A DNA stretch of 64,000 nucleotides from Siphonodentalium dalli (Eukaryota > Mollusca > Scaphopoda > Gadilida > Siphonodentaliidae). The stretch lies in NCBI GenBank assembly GCA_032622095.1, contig CP136062.1, forward strand, positions 144,724,351-144,788,350, read 5' to 3'. The notes below the pieces were generated by a model that did not search any database, was not told where the DNA came from, and saw nothing but the letters and a program-made list of their open reading frames with translations. This document shows positions 31,801-43,043 of the stretch, piece by piece. Each line of letters starts with the position of its first letter. Positions within the stretch are counted from its first letter, which is position 1. A program made the translations under genes and the position numbers.

Positions 31801-34800
31801 CCGTCGATCATGTACCAGCAGGCGAAGAGGGCTGCTGTCAGATCCCCGGGTCCCAGGAATAAACCGGGAAGTTTGTCAAATTCTATCTTGTAACACACGT
31901 CCTTGTCTGAAAAATAAATGATACAGGTGTATGTCAGGCTGTTCTTCCCCGCTTACAACAATCATGGTAGGGTGTCGCTTCTGTCCCCCTTGATGTGCCG
32001 GATACGGGTCAATCGGAGTTTGAAAATGTTTGGTTAAACAGAATCTATATGACTTTGTATAATGTTGCAACAAGTTCCAGTTTTACGACAGGCAATGTGG
32101 TGTACAAGTGCGTCGACCAGTGTTAGTTATAGCGGCCCGATAAACCAAATCGACAGACAAGGATTACAAGTTTAAAAAAAAACATTATTTTGAATAAACC
32201 GATATCAATGTTATTGTCGGAGTATTTTCCATGTGCGAAAAACAATATCGTTTTTGTTGAACTTATGAAAGTTCCAAATCCAGCAGGGTTATGTCATATG
32301 ATGACTTTATTAACAATACGTTGTCAATGATGTCTGTTTGGTGAGCAGATTCATCTTTATGCATATAATATGTAGGATTACCGGTATAATAGGCAGGAGT
32401 ACTGCGGGTGCACATTAATTTGTACGTACCGCCACGAACACTGACGTAGCTCGACAGCTTTTCGGGGTTGCCCGTTGTGGTACTCGTCAGAAAGACCATC
32501 TTCACGCCAATACTGTGAAGCAGGTTGATTCCATCAAAGACATCATCTTCTGTGGCAATGTCTCGCCCAAGGAGCCAACTTCAAGAAATGATTACAGAAA
32601 TTCAGTATCTAGTCATGTCAAGTACACGTGTAGCTATGTGGTTCTCCACCTGTAGGCGCCGCGGACTTGGCAATATGGGACGCGGGTGATACACACCCAA
32701 CTGTGGCCAACATTTTTTTTTATAAATTGGAAATTCATGGCTAACGCTACATTAATTAGGAATTTCATACCAACATAGGTTGAATTTGTTCTTATAATTT
32801 GATATTCCAATCGGGGGGGGGGGGGGGGTCGTGGAGAAATTCCAGGATACAAGGTCCGGGTTGGTAGGTTGGGTCTGAGTGCCCGATCGCAGATTTTTTC
32901 CAATTCCAGTTTTTTCTAAATGCACGGGAATTTCTTACTTCAAATCGTCACTGGGTTTTAAATGTGATATAATACAATTAGATCCTGCCCGTTGAGTATA
33001 GTTCTTCAGGGTGTGTGTTCGTATTATAATCCCACAAATTCGGATGAATTCATGGGCCTATTACCTACCCGAGTTCGTATCCGTTTGGCGTAGTGATATC
33101 AGCATGAGGAAGAATGTGCTCCTTGAATAGTTCAACAGATACTGGTTGTTCGTACTGAAATACACGGATACATGGTAAGGTCAGGAAAATGTGCACGATT
33201 TATGTGCATTTTCGGAATACCAGACAAACATAATTTAAAATAAAAAATCAAGTCATATAAAGATATAACTCTACAATTGTCGTCTCTCATGATTCTTGTC
33301 GAGAATTAAATTTAATTCCATAAACATTTACCAAATTAAGTTGGAGGTCAAGTGTATACTTTTGAATGGGGATATCTGCAAACATCGCAGCAAACGTTGA
33401 GAATATTCACTAATAGAGTTGATGGCATGTGGGTCCAGCTCTCACACAATAACAAGACTTAGCTTGTAGATCGGCTTGGTTGTTTCTAGATAGTGGTTGC
33501 AACAGAAATCTATTTTTTACGACGAAAGCAGTCAAGCATGTGACAATACAAGGCGAAACTCACGATTTGGACCACAACTCATTTTTCTACCATTATTCCA
33601 ACTTGCGAATACTTCGGGCGCAAAAAATGCCGAACAAAATTTCACCACTATTTCTCTAGATACACAGCACTTTGCCTGTTATGATATAGGGCCAAACTAT
33701 ATTGAAAGATAGTGTGGCAATTTTCCATCATTCCGGTGATAACTGAGGTTAGTCTGAATGACCCAATTTAGCAATTGACCAACATGCCAGCTGGATTCAG
33801 TGTAAAACAAGCACGGGCTATGCAAATATCATTTTGCAGCGTTATATATGTATATACATCCACTCACCATAAAATTTTCGTCTCCCAGTATTGGATCGCA
33901 CACTGTAACAAAGAATGATGATAGGGAACACATCTAGGTGCATATATTACCACGGCGACTAGATATATCCAAAGGGCTGAGCGTAATAAATCACTTCTTT
34001 CGTTCACTGTCCTTCACGTTTTTTGGGCATTAAATGTGAGTCATCGTTGAATACTAATGTCTTGATGAGTAATTTAAGCATACTGACGCTGATAAATAAA
34101 GAGATGGTCATTAAATGGACATGACACGTTGGAACTTCTAAATTATGTCTACGTAATTTTGAAGGGGGTATAATATAGGTTTACAAATACACGAAATATT
34201 TATTTACCGAGTCAATATATGCTCTAAAAATACATTCCATGTTCCAGATATTTGAAATTTTCTGCTCAGAAGTGAAACAAACGATCTTTATTTCGATCAT
34301 ATCAGGAACAGACTAACACGGAACGTTCTTTTCTGTCCAAATGCCATGCAAATGGCTGTTTGTATTTAGTTTTGGACCCAAACATCGTGTTCAAATTTGT
34401 AGTTTTATATATTCAATGCGTCTTTCTTTGACATATAATGCTCTTAGAAAAGTAGTTCAAGTCAACTATAATATTATCGACCTGTTGTGATACCGGGAAA
34501 AATTCAAAAGCGAATATTAGTAGGTGTATTTTGGAGCGCAAACTGCCAAGTGACTTTAAATCAATAAACATAGGTTACCCAAACATATTTCATTCAAAAA
34601 TGTGGTAAGTGTGATTTAAACATGTGACCCCACACCCAGTGATAAGACATCTCACACGCGACTCTTACAGTGGGTATGGGGTCCCCGTTCGCATCAAAAC
34701 ATATATGAACAAGCAAACCACTGTCAGAAATTGTAACGCACTCAACAGCATATTAAAATAAATATATAAAATATACTGGTTTCACGAATGTACCACATCA

Positions 34801-37800
34801 GAATTACGTTAAAACAACTAATCCTTCAAATTATTACAAAAAAACTACGGCTTATCACAGAAAGTTTCTCATTCACCACTAAATGCGGACCAAAATTTAC
34901 TAATCGGATCAAATACAACCCTCATACTTCGTAATACGACCGTTAGTCTACGTTCCAAATGAGCTATATTTCATCAGCAATGATTACTGCTGTTTTTTTA
35001 TAAAAATTATTTTCGCCAATATATAATAATAAAACTGTTCATACAAAAACTCTGGAAATAAAATACATTTATTATATGTTACTCTTTGTTTATTATATAT
35101 TATTATACGGTATATATATCATATAAGCAACGTCAGACATTGTTGATTATTATTTTCTTATCGAAGTTGTTTCCGTTACCAGTTTACCGTCGTTCCGATT
35201 TTTTGATTTGTCGTGATATTTGGCGTATGCGGATCAAATAGTTTGTTGTATATTTACCGAAATTACCGTAATAAATTATAAAATAAAGATGCCCCGGCGA
35301 CGACATAAATCATCGCGACGTGAATTTCTATTTCCAACAAGTCTCCTTATCACACGACCAGTGTGACTACACATGCACGGTCATGTGGCTCCCATGACCA
35401 CTGTGACTACACATGCATGACAATGCGACAAATGACTTCTGTGACTACACGCGCACGACCATGCGACACGTGACCACTGTGACTGCACATGCACGACCAT
35501 GCGGCATACCTTCTGTGTCCCGACGTGTCTAACTCGAACTCATTTAGCAGTTTGGAGGCTGAGAATAATCGGTTCACAAATGCGTTAATACTTCTGTACG
35601 GACGTTATAATAAACACGTATTACATGTACAGTGATATCATTTAGAAAAGACGACGACCTAGTTTTCTACGGCATGGGACAATAAAGAGCTTTCCGTGTT
35701 ATTTATTAATGATATGTTATATATAAAGAGCGTTCTCTAACTTCTGTCCGAAAAGTTGAAATCGGATGGACAATTTATATTACTTTGGAGAATTATTTTA
35801 TTTAGCTGTTTGCTTTTATCGCCATAACATCCCTCCTCATCAATAATACACTTATTAACGAATTGAAGAATCCATTTAGTATATAAATAGTTAAATAGCA
35901 AACTCGCCATTGTCAAGACTGCCTTAAGCAAGCAAAACCAAACAAAGCCCCGGGTAATGACGAATTAACATTTGGAATAATCAAACAGGGCCCAAAATCA
36001 ATATTCGATAGACTAGAGCTTATATACAATAAATGTTTACAACACAGCTACTTCCCCAAATCGTGGAAATCCCATATAGGGGTTATGACTCCTAAACCAG
36101 ACAGAGACCATAAAATAGCTACCAATTTTAGACCCATTAGTTTACTTCAATGTTTGGGAACACTTTTCAAACGAATCATCAGCACCAGAATATTAACCCA
36201 CCTCGAGAACCAACACTTTTTCAATAAATTCCAACGTGCATATCCTAAAGGCAAAGAGGGAATCGAACATATTTATATAATAGTAGAAGATATGAGCACA
36301 GCAATAGACCGGGGCTGGGAGGGGGCTGCCATATTCTTGGATGAAGAAAATTCCTTCGATTCAGTATGGCACCACGGCCTTCGATACAAACTAAAAACAA
36401 CAACCGACATCCCCACTAAAATGTTAAGACTTATCGCTTCATTTCTCATTCAAAGATCTATCAAAGTAAGGATCGGGGAAGAAATTTCAGACAGCGTCAA
36501 CCTTAAAGTCGGTATATATACGCCCCAGGATTCGTTTTAAGTCCGTTACTTTTCTTAATATACGTCAGCGACATACCAAAAAATCCACTACACAACATAC
36601 AAATATCACAATTCGCCGATGATCTGGGCCTTTAGACCACAGGGGAACCACAAAACACTGGAATTCAGACTACAAAAACAACTCAACGACCTGGAATGGT
36701 GGTGTTCCAAATGGCGCATCAAACTGAACGCAAAAAAACAAAACAAAAACGCAGTTAATCCTCTTCAGCAGACAACATACGAAATAGAAACTTAAATTGT
36801 CCATCTACGGTGAAACATTCGAACAAACCCAGGAGGCAACACTCCTGGGCATAACTCTTAACCAAAAAGTATCTTTCTAAACTCACATTATAAACATCTC
36901 AACCAGGGCCTACCAAAGAATTGGGCTATTAAGGATGCTCAGGGGAACATCGCGGGGACTCAATCCAGTAACCATAATTAAGCTGTAAAAGAAATTTATA
37001 CGACCAATCATGGACTATGCGGCCATTATAACAGCCGATCTACCCAAATTTACACTCAACAAACTCCAAGTTAAGAATTAAGAATGGCACTCCAAGAAAA
37101 TACACGATAGTACAGCCGACATACCCCCACTCCACGTTAGACTTCAAACACTAGCGGCAAACACTCTAATCAGACTACAAGGCAGCACCATAATCGACCA
37201 ACTCGAGCTCAGGAAAAACTACTGACCAAAAACAATCAACAAACAAACAAATAGGCCGATATCTTAAGAACTTAATAAACACGCGAGGTCGAGCAGGTTA
37301 CTAACACAGTCCAGACAAACGGATGGTAAGTCTAATGATCAAACTCTCTTTCAGCTACCCACTGAACAACATCCCAAACAGGTAAGTATATATACCAGAC
37401 ATCCCCACCTAGACGACAGGTAATTATTAATTATGTTTCAGAGGGCTCTTTGGTGCGTACTGACCACCGGCAGGCGAACGCAGTGGATTGGCCACACCCC
37501 CTGCAGTAATTCAAGTCATCAATAAAGTCCAATGCTAGAACTCCAGTATAAACAAGTCATCATGCATGTACTAACTTACATGCACAATCAGCAATATCGA
37601 TCCCCTAACAAGACTAACAATAACATCAAAACATAGAGTAGCGGGCTCGCGCCCTAGATGGCCCCGGGGGCGCTGATGACCGTCCCCGGGCTTTTGTCGT
37701 GACCGTAGTATAAGCCATTGAGTAATTATATCCATCAAACAACCAACTAACCCGCTAACCTTGTAAAATCATTACGCATCACAGAACAATCAGATCACAA

Positions 37801-40800
37801 ACCTGACTACAAAACTAATAACAAGAGCATATACAAACTTGCAAATACATGCTTTCACCGCGCCCGTGCCTAGGGGATGACGGGCGGGACACAATAATCG
37901 AAAACATTAATTGACACTCTAAACCTTCCGAAAACACACTAACCAACACAATCTGGCCTCAGCTGCTTCTTCAATCCGCGACCGCATTACACAACCAGGT
38001 CAACGGGTTCTGACACTCACACATGAGTGGAAGGCGGGCATTGCACCATCAATAGTTGACGAGCCCCGACCTACATTAAGTCAACCGGCTGGCATTGCAC
38101 CCTCTTCCTAGCGCTGAGCAGTACAAGCCCGGAATACAACAGACTAATGCAACTGGAGTTCTTGCATGCACTAAATAGGACAATACATTACAACCATTCA
38201 CAACTCAAAATGATACATATATATATATATATATATATCAGCGCACAAAAGAAAACAAGGTAAGTCTTCATCGTCGGTCCTTGTTCGGAATGGGGGTCGG
38301 GCTTTGCTTCTTGCTGTGGTTGCATCCACCCCATGCACAGTAGGCAAACACCTACTGTGCATGGTATATATCAATCTACAAACTCACAAACCCTATACAA
38401 ACGCTCTTCAGCGGAATTACAGCATTCAAAAGTGGTTGTAGGAGAGGGCCGACGGCCCTTTCAAATCTTCCCGGGTATCATTCCAAACTCCAAACTTGCT
38501 TGACTCGCTTATGTCTGCATAGCTATAATATGCATCACATGACCATTGGCGGATGACAGTTACTGAAGTTAGTTGTTAGTAATTCTCGATCTAGACAACT
38601 CTATTGTCACGAAATATCCTTGAGCTTACTCAATGTACTCAATAGTCTCACTCTTTGTTTGGAAACCCTTATGAAACGTGTTTATATGATACACTTTTAC
38701 ATATTCCTACTACATGTACATGTAAACAACGTCACGGATAGCTAGAACAATCATACACAAGTGCTTACTATAGATAACATCCTTTTGGTTGCTCTTAATG
38801 TCTTTTATGATCTCGCTCCATTTTATTTTAGCCTCTCCATAACCAGTGAACCCTGCAACAGATATATGGAAGGAGCATATAGTTGTAGGTACAGTACCCG
38901 CTAGCTAGAGGATCTACAACGGGTCCCCAGTTTATAGCGAAATTTACAACACGAGTTCCAGACCTAATTTACTGGACGAGTTTAGTAAATTTCGATATAA
39001 ACTGGGGACGAGTTGTAGATTATATTTATTACTTGATCAAAAATCTCCGTAAGACATACGTGGATCAATAAATGGGACGAGTAAGCAACAACAGCTTCTA
39101 TATGACGCACGTAACTATGCTTTGTTTACCCGCGTAAAGAAATAATCTCAGATAAATAAGACTTTGACGTATTTAATGGTTTAAATGTGATGAAAAAACT
39201 TTTCAAACTATATCAATATCAGTCACATACAATGATTCTTCTTCGGCGCCATTAGTGTACGGAATGTAAACATATGACAACCGGAAGTCAAAGGTCACGT
39301 CTGTGCAACAATAAAACATTTAGGTACACCTGTCACTATTTCATGTTGTACAATGACCGTTGTATATCATTATTATATAATGGGTTTAATGAATGGAATA
39401 ACGATTTGTTATTTTATTGGATAGTTTATTCACTACATTTAACTGCATTCTAACATATTAACGGCTGTTATATGATCGTAATGACCCAGTAGTAGCCGGA
39501 AGTCGGTAGCCGAGAGGTAGCGTATACTGGTCTCTCGTGCTATCGGACCGGGGATCGCAACCTGGTCAGGGTATTCTGACAAAAATCAGAACTCAGTCAG
39601 ATACCAAGTTTGTCAGACTGAAAAGTCTCATTCGATATCACTGAATAAAGATCCGAATGCAAAATGCCGACTTACCCCCATTACAACACTTGTCCAGGTA
39701 TGTTGTCGTGGGTCCAGTACGCTGTCCGATCGGGCGCGGACATTAATGGCTGACCCGTGTACATGCACGCCTCGGTGTGTGCACGTTAAAGAACGCTACT
39801 GGAGTCACCACAGGGTTATAAAGTTACTCGGCCGTGGTAGCACCTGGACCTCCACATAATCCTCAGCACATTGAGGGCGATGGAGTATCAAGTAGATGTA
39901 GAACTCCGTGAAGACAACATGACGTCGTTCTAAACCATGGGGCACTTACTAAGTTACTTAGTATAACTCCAATTCTGACATTGCATGTGGCAGATAGTCA
40001 CATAACCTAGCTATGTCGAAAGGCCTATGCCCATGTGCTACAATCTACAGTGTATACAATCATTTTATTCTCTAAACTATTTCAAAGAAGCGAAATCATC
40101 ACCAATACCGATATATAGAAAGTCGAGTTGACTGCCAGACCAACATATCCTCGTGGAAATAGGTTCATATTGGACCTAATTATTCACATACATGTAGGTT
40201 TATATTGGACTTATTTGATTCTGAAATAATCCTATAATGGATTTATACGCGTTATTCTGATGGATTGCGCGGGCCATAATAAAAACACATTACAAGAGCG
40301 TACATCTGGTAAGTCGTGGGTTGGCTTATTCGTTTTATTTTCCAGCCTGTTCTCGCCAAAATAAGCATAATACGGGCTAATTTCATATTGAAATATTCGC
40401 CTATAACGCATCTAGATAATGCCATTATGAGCTTAAATCAGTTCGCTATGAGCTTATTTCAGTCGATAACAGGCTGGCCAGATATACCAGAATAGATGAA
40501 GTCATATTTTCTTCCAGCCCGCTTCATTGACTTGTATAAACGGCCCATCGTATCTGCATCCACGAGAGATGTCATGATCGCTGCGCTCTCGTCGGGGCCT
40601 GAAAAACATTGAATAGTTTAACAACTATCCATATATTTCATTAAGAATTTTTAATGTTGGAAGCGACGAATAATCTCTCTGTCTCAAATTAGTCATATTA
40701 TTTTCACACTTTGTTATTGAAGTAATTCATATTAACCCTTTACCCAACAGAACGGCCCTGTGCCAATGCATTCTCTTATATATGCGAGTCGACCATAGGT

Positions 40801-42565
40801 CGCCTCGCATATATAAGAGAATGCATTGGCTTAACACATTAAAAATTATAAAATTGTTAAAGAATGTAAGAAAAAATGGTAAAAAGTGTTAAAAAAAGAT
40901 TTTTTTAGCCCAATGCATTCTCTTATATATGCGAGGCATTGGCACAGGGCATAACTGTAACTATCACAATGTGGTCAATGAGCCGGTTCCAATTATATCC
41001 ATATTTGTATGGTTTTATTGAGACAGACCCAAGATAATTTAGGCTGTTGAAGCTTTATTTCGCCGGTTTTGGCCGGTTTGTTGGGTAAAGGGTTAATGGC
41101 TCAAAAATACGAACCTGGTTGACGTCGGTGCGAAACATGTAACAGGAAAGAGCTATGTGTTCTTAATACTGTAAACAAAACTAAGGTTGCAAGCAGTGAA
41201 ATATGTATTCGGGCTCGGCTTTACCACGTACAAAATCTTAGTCGACAAACCAACATCAATATCGGCTTGGTTCCACTGTGAAATGGTCAACTATCAAATG
41301 TAACATATAAGCTAGAGTTACGTGCCAATCGATGCCATACTTGCCAGTTTATAGTGGACACCACTACGGTAAATTATTGCTTTCCTTCTAAACCGTCGAA
41401 ACTGTATACATGGGAAGAAAATTCTACACAAAATATATAAATGATATACATAACGCCTTTTATGTGAGCCACGGGACATCGTGTGTAATGTCAAACGTGC
41501 TATTTATATTTAAAACATACGAAGTAAAAACTACAATTTTGCATGGAGCCCATATTACCACCACTCAGTCTCAGCTATGTGAATAAAAGATAACAAGATG
41601 TGAACAAAAGGAAAATATAATAATGATTTAAACTGTGTTTTGTGCAGCAATAGCCCATGTGATGAGTACCATTTTATGATCATTATGCAAAGAGCTGACA
41701 GATTTACGCGAATTATATATTCCAAAATATTACTGGGATAATCCGAATCGCAATACATTCCATGGACTACTTTCTCTTGAAAACATGAGCGTTCTGAAAA
41801 GACTGCGCATATTTATTAATCTGGCATGGAAAAAGGTTACTTAACCCTTTACCCAACAGAAGGGCCCTGTGCCAATGCATTCTCTTATATATGCGAGTCG
41901 ACCATAGGTCGCCTCGCATATATAAGAGAATGCATTGGCTTAACACATTAAAAATTATAAAATTGTTAAAGAATGTAAGAAAAAATGGTAAAAAGAGATT
42001 TGTTTTAGGCCAATGCATTCTCTTATATATGCGAGGCGACCTATGGTCGACTCGCATATATAAGAGAATGCATTGGCACATGGCATAACTGTAACCATCA
42101 CAATGTGGTCAATGAGCCGGTTCCAATGATATCCATATTTGTATGGTTTTATTGAGACAGACCCAATATATTTTAGGCTGTTGAAGCTTTATTTGGCCGG
42201 TTTTGGCCGGTTTGTTGGGTAAAGGGTTAATATACTATTAGATTTAGATGAATATTTATATATATCTAATGCGACACATCCCTAAATTGGAAATTGTATA
42301 ATAATGCAAGGTACTTGTTGATGGATTGTGTATACGTGTTGTGTCTATAGTTATTATATTATGGTGAATTTGTTACGGATATATTATATGATAATTGTTA
42401 ACGTATATATTGCTTGTATAAATTGTTTGTATATATGTGTATATGTTTGGCTATGTTCCAATTTAAATGTTGGCTTTGCAAATAAACAATCAATCAATAC
42501 TAAATTACAAAAGAACTCACCTGCATTGGGATTTTCTATGACTGCCGTGCTGTGCTCAAATTCAT
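28689..42565 (-). CDS. PDXK: Pyridoxal kinase (minus-strand paralog), nine exons
   Basis: Nine exons in transcription order join in frame: 42565-42521, 40598-40488, 38852-38769, 33902-33868, 33154-33069, 32578-32430, 31906-31791, 31208-31142 and 28828-28689, about 277 codons. Landmarks are GRLYKSMKRAGRKYDFIYSG, FTGYGEAKIKW (LTGY in vertebrates), CDPILGDENFM, HADITTPNGYEL, GWLLGRDIATEDDVFDG, VFLTST, LGPGDLTAALFACWYM, ISTMNQIIETTYKHA and a terminal tail. These follow human PDXK (312 aa) from about residue 70 to the end. The N-terminal exon or exons (ribokinase start, SVQFSNHTGY region) were not found in 42566-64000. The product phosphorylates B6 vitamers in the cytosol. It faces the plus-strand copy tail to tail. 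Its introns hold a LINE, a SINE, and piggyBac-like MITEs, but no insertion interrupts an exon. AATAAA overlaps the stop codon. Confidence 0.87.
28950..29730 (+). repeat. 160-bp tandem repeat, five units
   Basis: Units begin CAAAAATGGGYGGA at about 28964, 29123, 29285, 29444 and 29604, so the period is 159-162 bp. Each contains CCCATATTCGAACTTGACCT, GCTGATAAAC, AGATATGATCACA, AAAGTTATCATCCGGA and GGGCCATAACTCTCGCAAAA. The array ends in GGACGCACGGACGGACGC. I associate this repeat type with molluscan genomes; the association is from memory. Frames across it are artefacts. It lies in the last intron of the minus-strand PDXK gene. A related end (ATATTCAAGTTATCATCCGG with GGACGGACAGACGGAC) is at 43128-43180. 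Confidence 0.85.
29760..31130. other. Last intron of minus-strand PDXK, remainder
   Basis: Apart from two CTTGTGGGGTG-type short repeats near 29773-29845 nothing was recognised. Several 60-110-codon frames exist on both strands without domain signatures. Confidence 0.4.
31142..31208 (-). CDS. PDXK: PDXK minus copy, 67-nt exon
   Basis: The acceptor CCGCCAACAG and donor GTGAGT bound the exon. It encodes NAFEKTISTMNQIIETTYKH plus A-I and one leftover base. Length and phase equal those of 12340-12406. Confidence 0.88.
31669..31738. repeat. Solo long palindrome related to the piggyBac-like MITEs
   Basis: AATGTATTCTCTTATATATG pairs with CATATATAAGAGTATGCATT around a loop that differs from the MITE copies. 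It is followed by GGCTCAGGG, resembling GGCACAGGG in the MITEs. No TTAA/CCCTTTACCC ends are nearby, so this is the palindrome alone or a very eroded copy, sitting in a PDXK intron. Confidence 0.75.
31791..31906 (-). CDS. PDXK: PDXK minus copy, exon with GPGD active-site loop
   Basis: The acceptor TTTATTTTTCAG and donor GTAACT bound the exon. It encodes DKDVCYKIEFDKLPGLFLGP, then GDLTAALFACWYMIDGDVK. The Asp in GPGD is the expected catalytic base. Phase 0 at its end fits the next exon at 31208. Confidence 0.88.
32430..32578 (-). CDS. PDXK: PDXK minus copy, exon encoding WLLGRDIATEDD
   Basis: The acceptor is TTTCTTGAAG and the donor GTACGT. It encodes WLLGRDIATEDDVFDGINLL, HSIGVKMVFLTSTTTGNPEK, LSSYVSVRG. 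Its 149 nt match the plus-strand exon 6096-6244, which however uses a GC donor. Confidence 0.88.
32811..32828 (+). repeat. Poly-G tract
   Basis: A run of about 17 G lies in a PDXK intron. Similar mononucleotide G/C tracts occur at 5981-6004 (C), 9868-9878 (G), 10620-10632 (C), 13719-13728 (G) and 49366-49381 (C). All are outside recognised exons. Confidence 0.85.
33069..33154 (-). CDS. PDXK: PDXK minus copy, exon with ADITTPN
   Basis: The acceptor GTGTATTTCAG and donor GTAGGT bound the exon. It encodes YEQPVSVELFKEHILPHADI, TTPNGYEL and two bases of Gly. ADIxTPNxxE is a family signature lining the nucleotide and substrate site. Confidence 0.88.
33868..33902 (-). CDS. PDXK: PDXK minus copy, 35-nt micro-exon CDPILGDENFM
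   Basis: It lies between TTTGTTACAG and GTGAGT. After two bases completing a Met codon it encodes CDPILGDENFM, the pyridoxal kinase signature CDPVxGD. Splicing in frame to both neighbours supports it despite the small size. Confidence 0.86.
34200..34590. repeat. Dispersed repeat, copy 1 (copy 2 at 51840-52125)
   Basis: Shared blocks are AGTGAAACAAACG-TCTTTATTTC, GACTAACACG-AAC, AACATCGTGTTCAAATT, TATCGACCTGTT or ACCTATTTCGAT, and TGTATTTTGGAGC-CAAAC. It is non-coding and unclassified. Confidence 0.6.
35356..35513 (+). repeat. Tandem repeat, about 40-bp unit, four copies
   Basis: Units of the form CACTGTGACTACACATGCAC followed by GACCATGCGACACATGAC repeat about four times with substitutions. 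It lies in a PDXK intron. Confidence 0.75.
35925..37240 (+). pseudogene. Decayed jockey-like LINE reverse transcriptase
   Basis: The plus strand reads NKAPGNDELTFGIIKQGPKS and FPKSWKSHIGVMTPKPDRD (RT domain 0-1), NFRPISLLQCLGTLFKRII, then FLDEENSFDSVWHHGLRYKL, where an intact element has FLDxxKAFDxVWHxGL. A frameshift near 36530 is followed by LSPLLFLIYVSDIP and QFADDL in the next frame, then a TAG near 36633. Further frame changes lead through SKWRIKLNAKK and RPIMDYAAI. It is a dead copy inserted in the intron between the PDXK exons at 33902 and 38769. Confidence 0.85.
37250..38480. other. CA-rich intronic sequence, no gene recognised
   Basis: It may be the decayed 3' part of the LINE or an unrelated old insertion. 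It contains an (AT)11-like run at 38217-38238 and a perfect 14-bp hairpin at 38331-38364. Confidence 0.4.
38331..38364. repeat. Perfect 14-bp hairpin
   Basis: CCATGCACAGTAGG and its exact reverse complement CCTACTGTGCATGG are separated by CAAACA. It has the size of a short RNA or DNA hairpin and no assigned function. Confidence 0.8.
38769..38852 (-). CDS. PDXK: PDXK minus copy, exon with FTGYGEAKIKW
   Basis: The acceptor ATCTGTTGCAG and donor GTAAGC bound the exon. It encodes FTGYGEAKIKWSEIIKDIKS, NQKDVIY and one base. FTGY corresponds to LTGY of vertebrate PDXK. Its phase fits the 35-nt exon that follows. Confidence 0.85.
38915..39315. repeat. Hairpin-headed dispersed repeat, copy 1
   Basis: The leader GAGGATCTACAACG is followed by a 23-bp stem (38935-38957 region pairing with 38985-39007, one mismatch) and closes with ACGAGTTGTAGAT. 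The tail of about 300 bp (GGATCAATAAATGGGACGAG, CGTAACTATGC, CGCGTAAAGAAATA, AGATAAATA-GACTT, AACTTTTCAAACT, GAAATGTAAAC) is shared with 44276-44700. Confidence 0.75.
39488..39880 (+). repeat. tRNA-headed SINE
   Basis: A tRNA-like head with box A (GGTAGCCGAGAGGTAGCGTA) and a weak box B (GGGGATCGCAACCTGG) is followed by a body with TGTCAGACTGAAAAGTCTCA, GGCTGACCCGTGTACATGCA and GTGCACGTTAAAGAACGCTA. The last block resembles a central domain common in molluscan and other metazoan SINEs, as I recall. The tRNA fold is eroded, so this is not a functional tRNA. Confidence 0.65.
40488..40598 (-). CDS. PDXK: PDXK minus copy, exon encoding MGRLYKSMKRAGRKYDF
   Basis: The acceptor GTTTTTCAG and donor GTATAT bound the exon. 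It encodes PDESAAIMTSLVDADTMGRL, YKSMKRAGRKYDFIYS and one base. It aligns with the helix before LTGY in vertebrate PDXK (ELYEGLRLNNMNKYDYV). Its start is less conserved than the rest. Confidence 0.78.
40732..41096 (+). mobile_element. piggyBac-like MITE with one and a half palindromes
   Basis: TTAA flanks and inverted ends CCCTTTACCCAACA are intact. Palindrome 1 (about 40773-40830) is complete. The second, from about 40911, is truncated at its centre (TATATATGCGAG joins GCATTGGCACAGGG). A 90-bp AT-rich spacer lies between. It has no coding capacity and lies in a PDXK intron. Confidence 0.88.
41841..42230 (+). mobile_element. piggyBac-like MITE, full double-palindrome copy
   Basis: It is bounded by TTAA (41841-41844 and 42227-42230). 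Two palindromes of about 66 bp (about 41873-41938 and 42011-42076) flank an AT-rich spacer, followed by the block CATCACAATGTGGTCAATGA and the GGCCGGTTTTGGCCGGTTTG subterminal repeat. This is the most complete copy and serves as the reference for the family. Confidence 0.9.
42521..42565 (-). CDS. PDXK: PDXK minus copy, 45-nt exon (probable)
   Basis: The acceptor TTTGATAATTGCAG and donor GTGAGT are good and the phase fits the exon at 40598. It encodes EFEHSTAVIENPNA and part of a Gly. The sequence itself is not a recognisable family signature, so support comes from splice sites and phase. Confidence 0.6.
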
Positions 42566-42756
42566 CTGCAATTATCAAATAAAATCACCGTTAAAGGGGC
42601 TCAATCCGATTCGATGGTCCCCATATCATATTCCAACAACAGCAACACTTTGTGGAATGCCGTTCACACATCTACAGTACCATTTTAGAGAACATAAAGT
42701 TTGAACTAAGCACACATGTAAATATTTACTACTTTATTCAGGACAAATTATTGTGT

Positions 42757-43043
42757 ACAGAACGGCCCTGTGCCAATGCATTCTCTTATATATGCGAGTC
42801 GACCATAGGTCGCCTCGCATATATAAGAGAATACATTGGCTTAACACATATTCAAAAATGATAAAATTGTCAAAGAATGTAGAAAAATATTATAAAAATG
42901 TTTTAAAAATGTTTTTTTAGACCAATGCATTCTCTTATATATGTGAGGCGACCTATGGTCGACTCGCATATATAAGAGAATGCATTGGCACAGGGCATAA
43001 CTGTAACCATCACAATGTGGTCAATGAACCGGTTCCGATGATT
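42757..43043 (+). mobile_element. piggyBac-like MITE, truncated at both ends
   Basis: The similarity starts at ACAGAACGGCCCTGTGCC and ends in AATGAACCGGTTCCGATGAT. Both CCCTTTACCC termini are missing. Both palindromes and the spacer are present. A diverged 160-bp-type repeat remnant follows (to about 43190). Confidence 0.82.

Noticed and set aside
41767-42088. Frames repeating YMRGDLWSTRIYKRMHW on both strands
   Set aside because: The same peptide appears on both strands because the DNA is a palindrome inside a MITE. The identical peptide recurs at 14376 and 55678.
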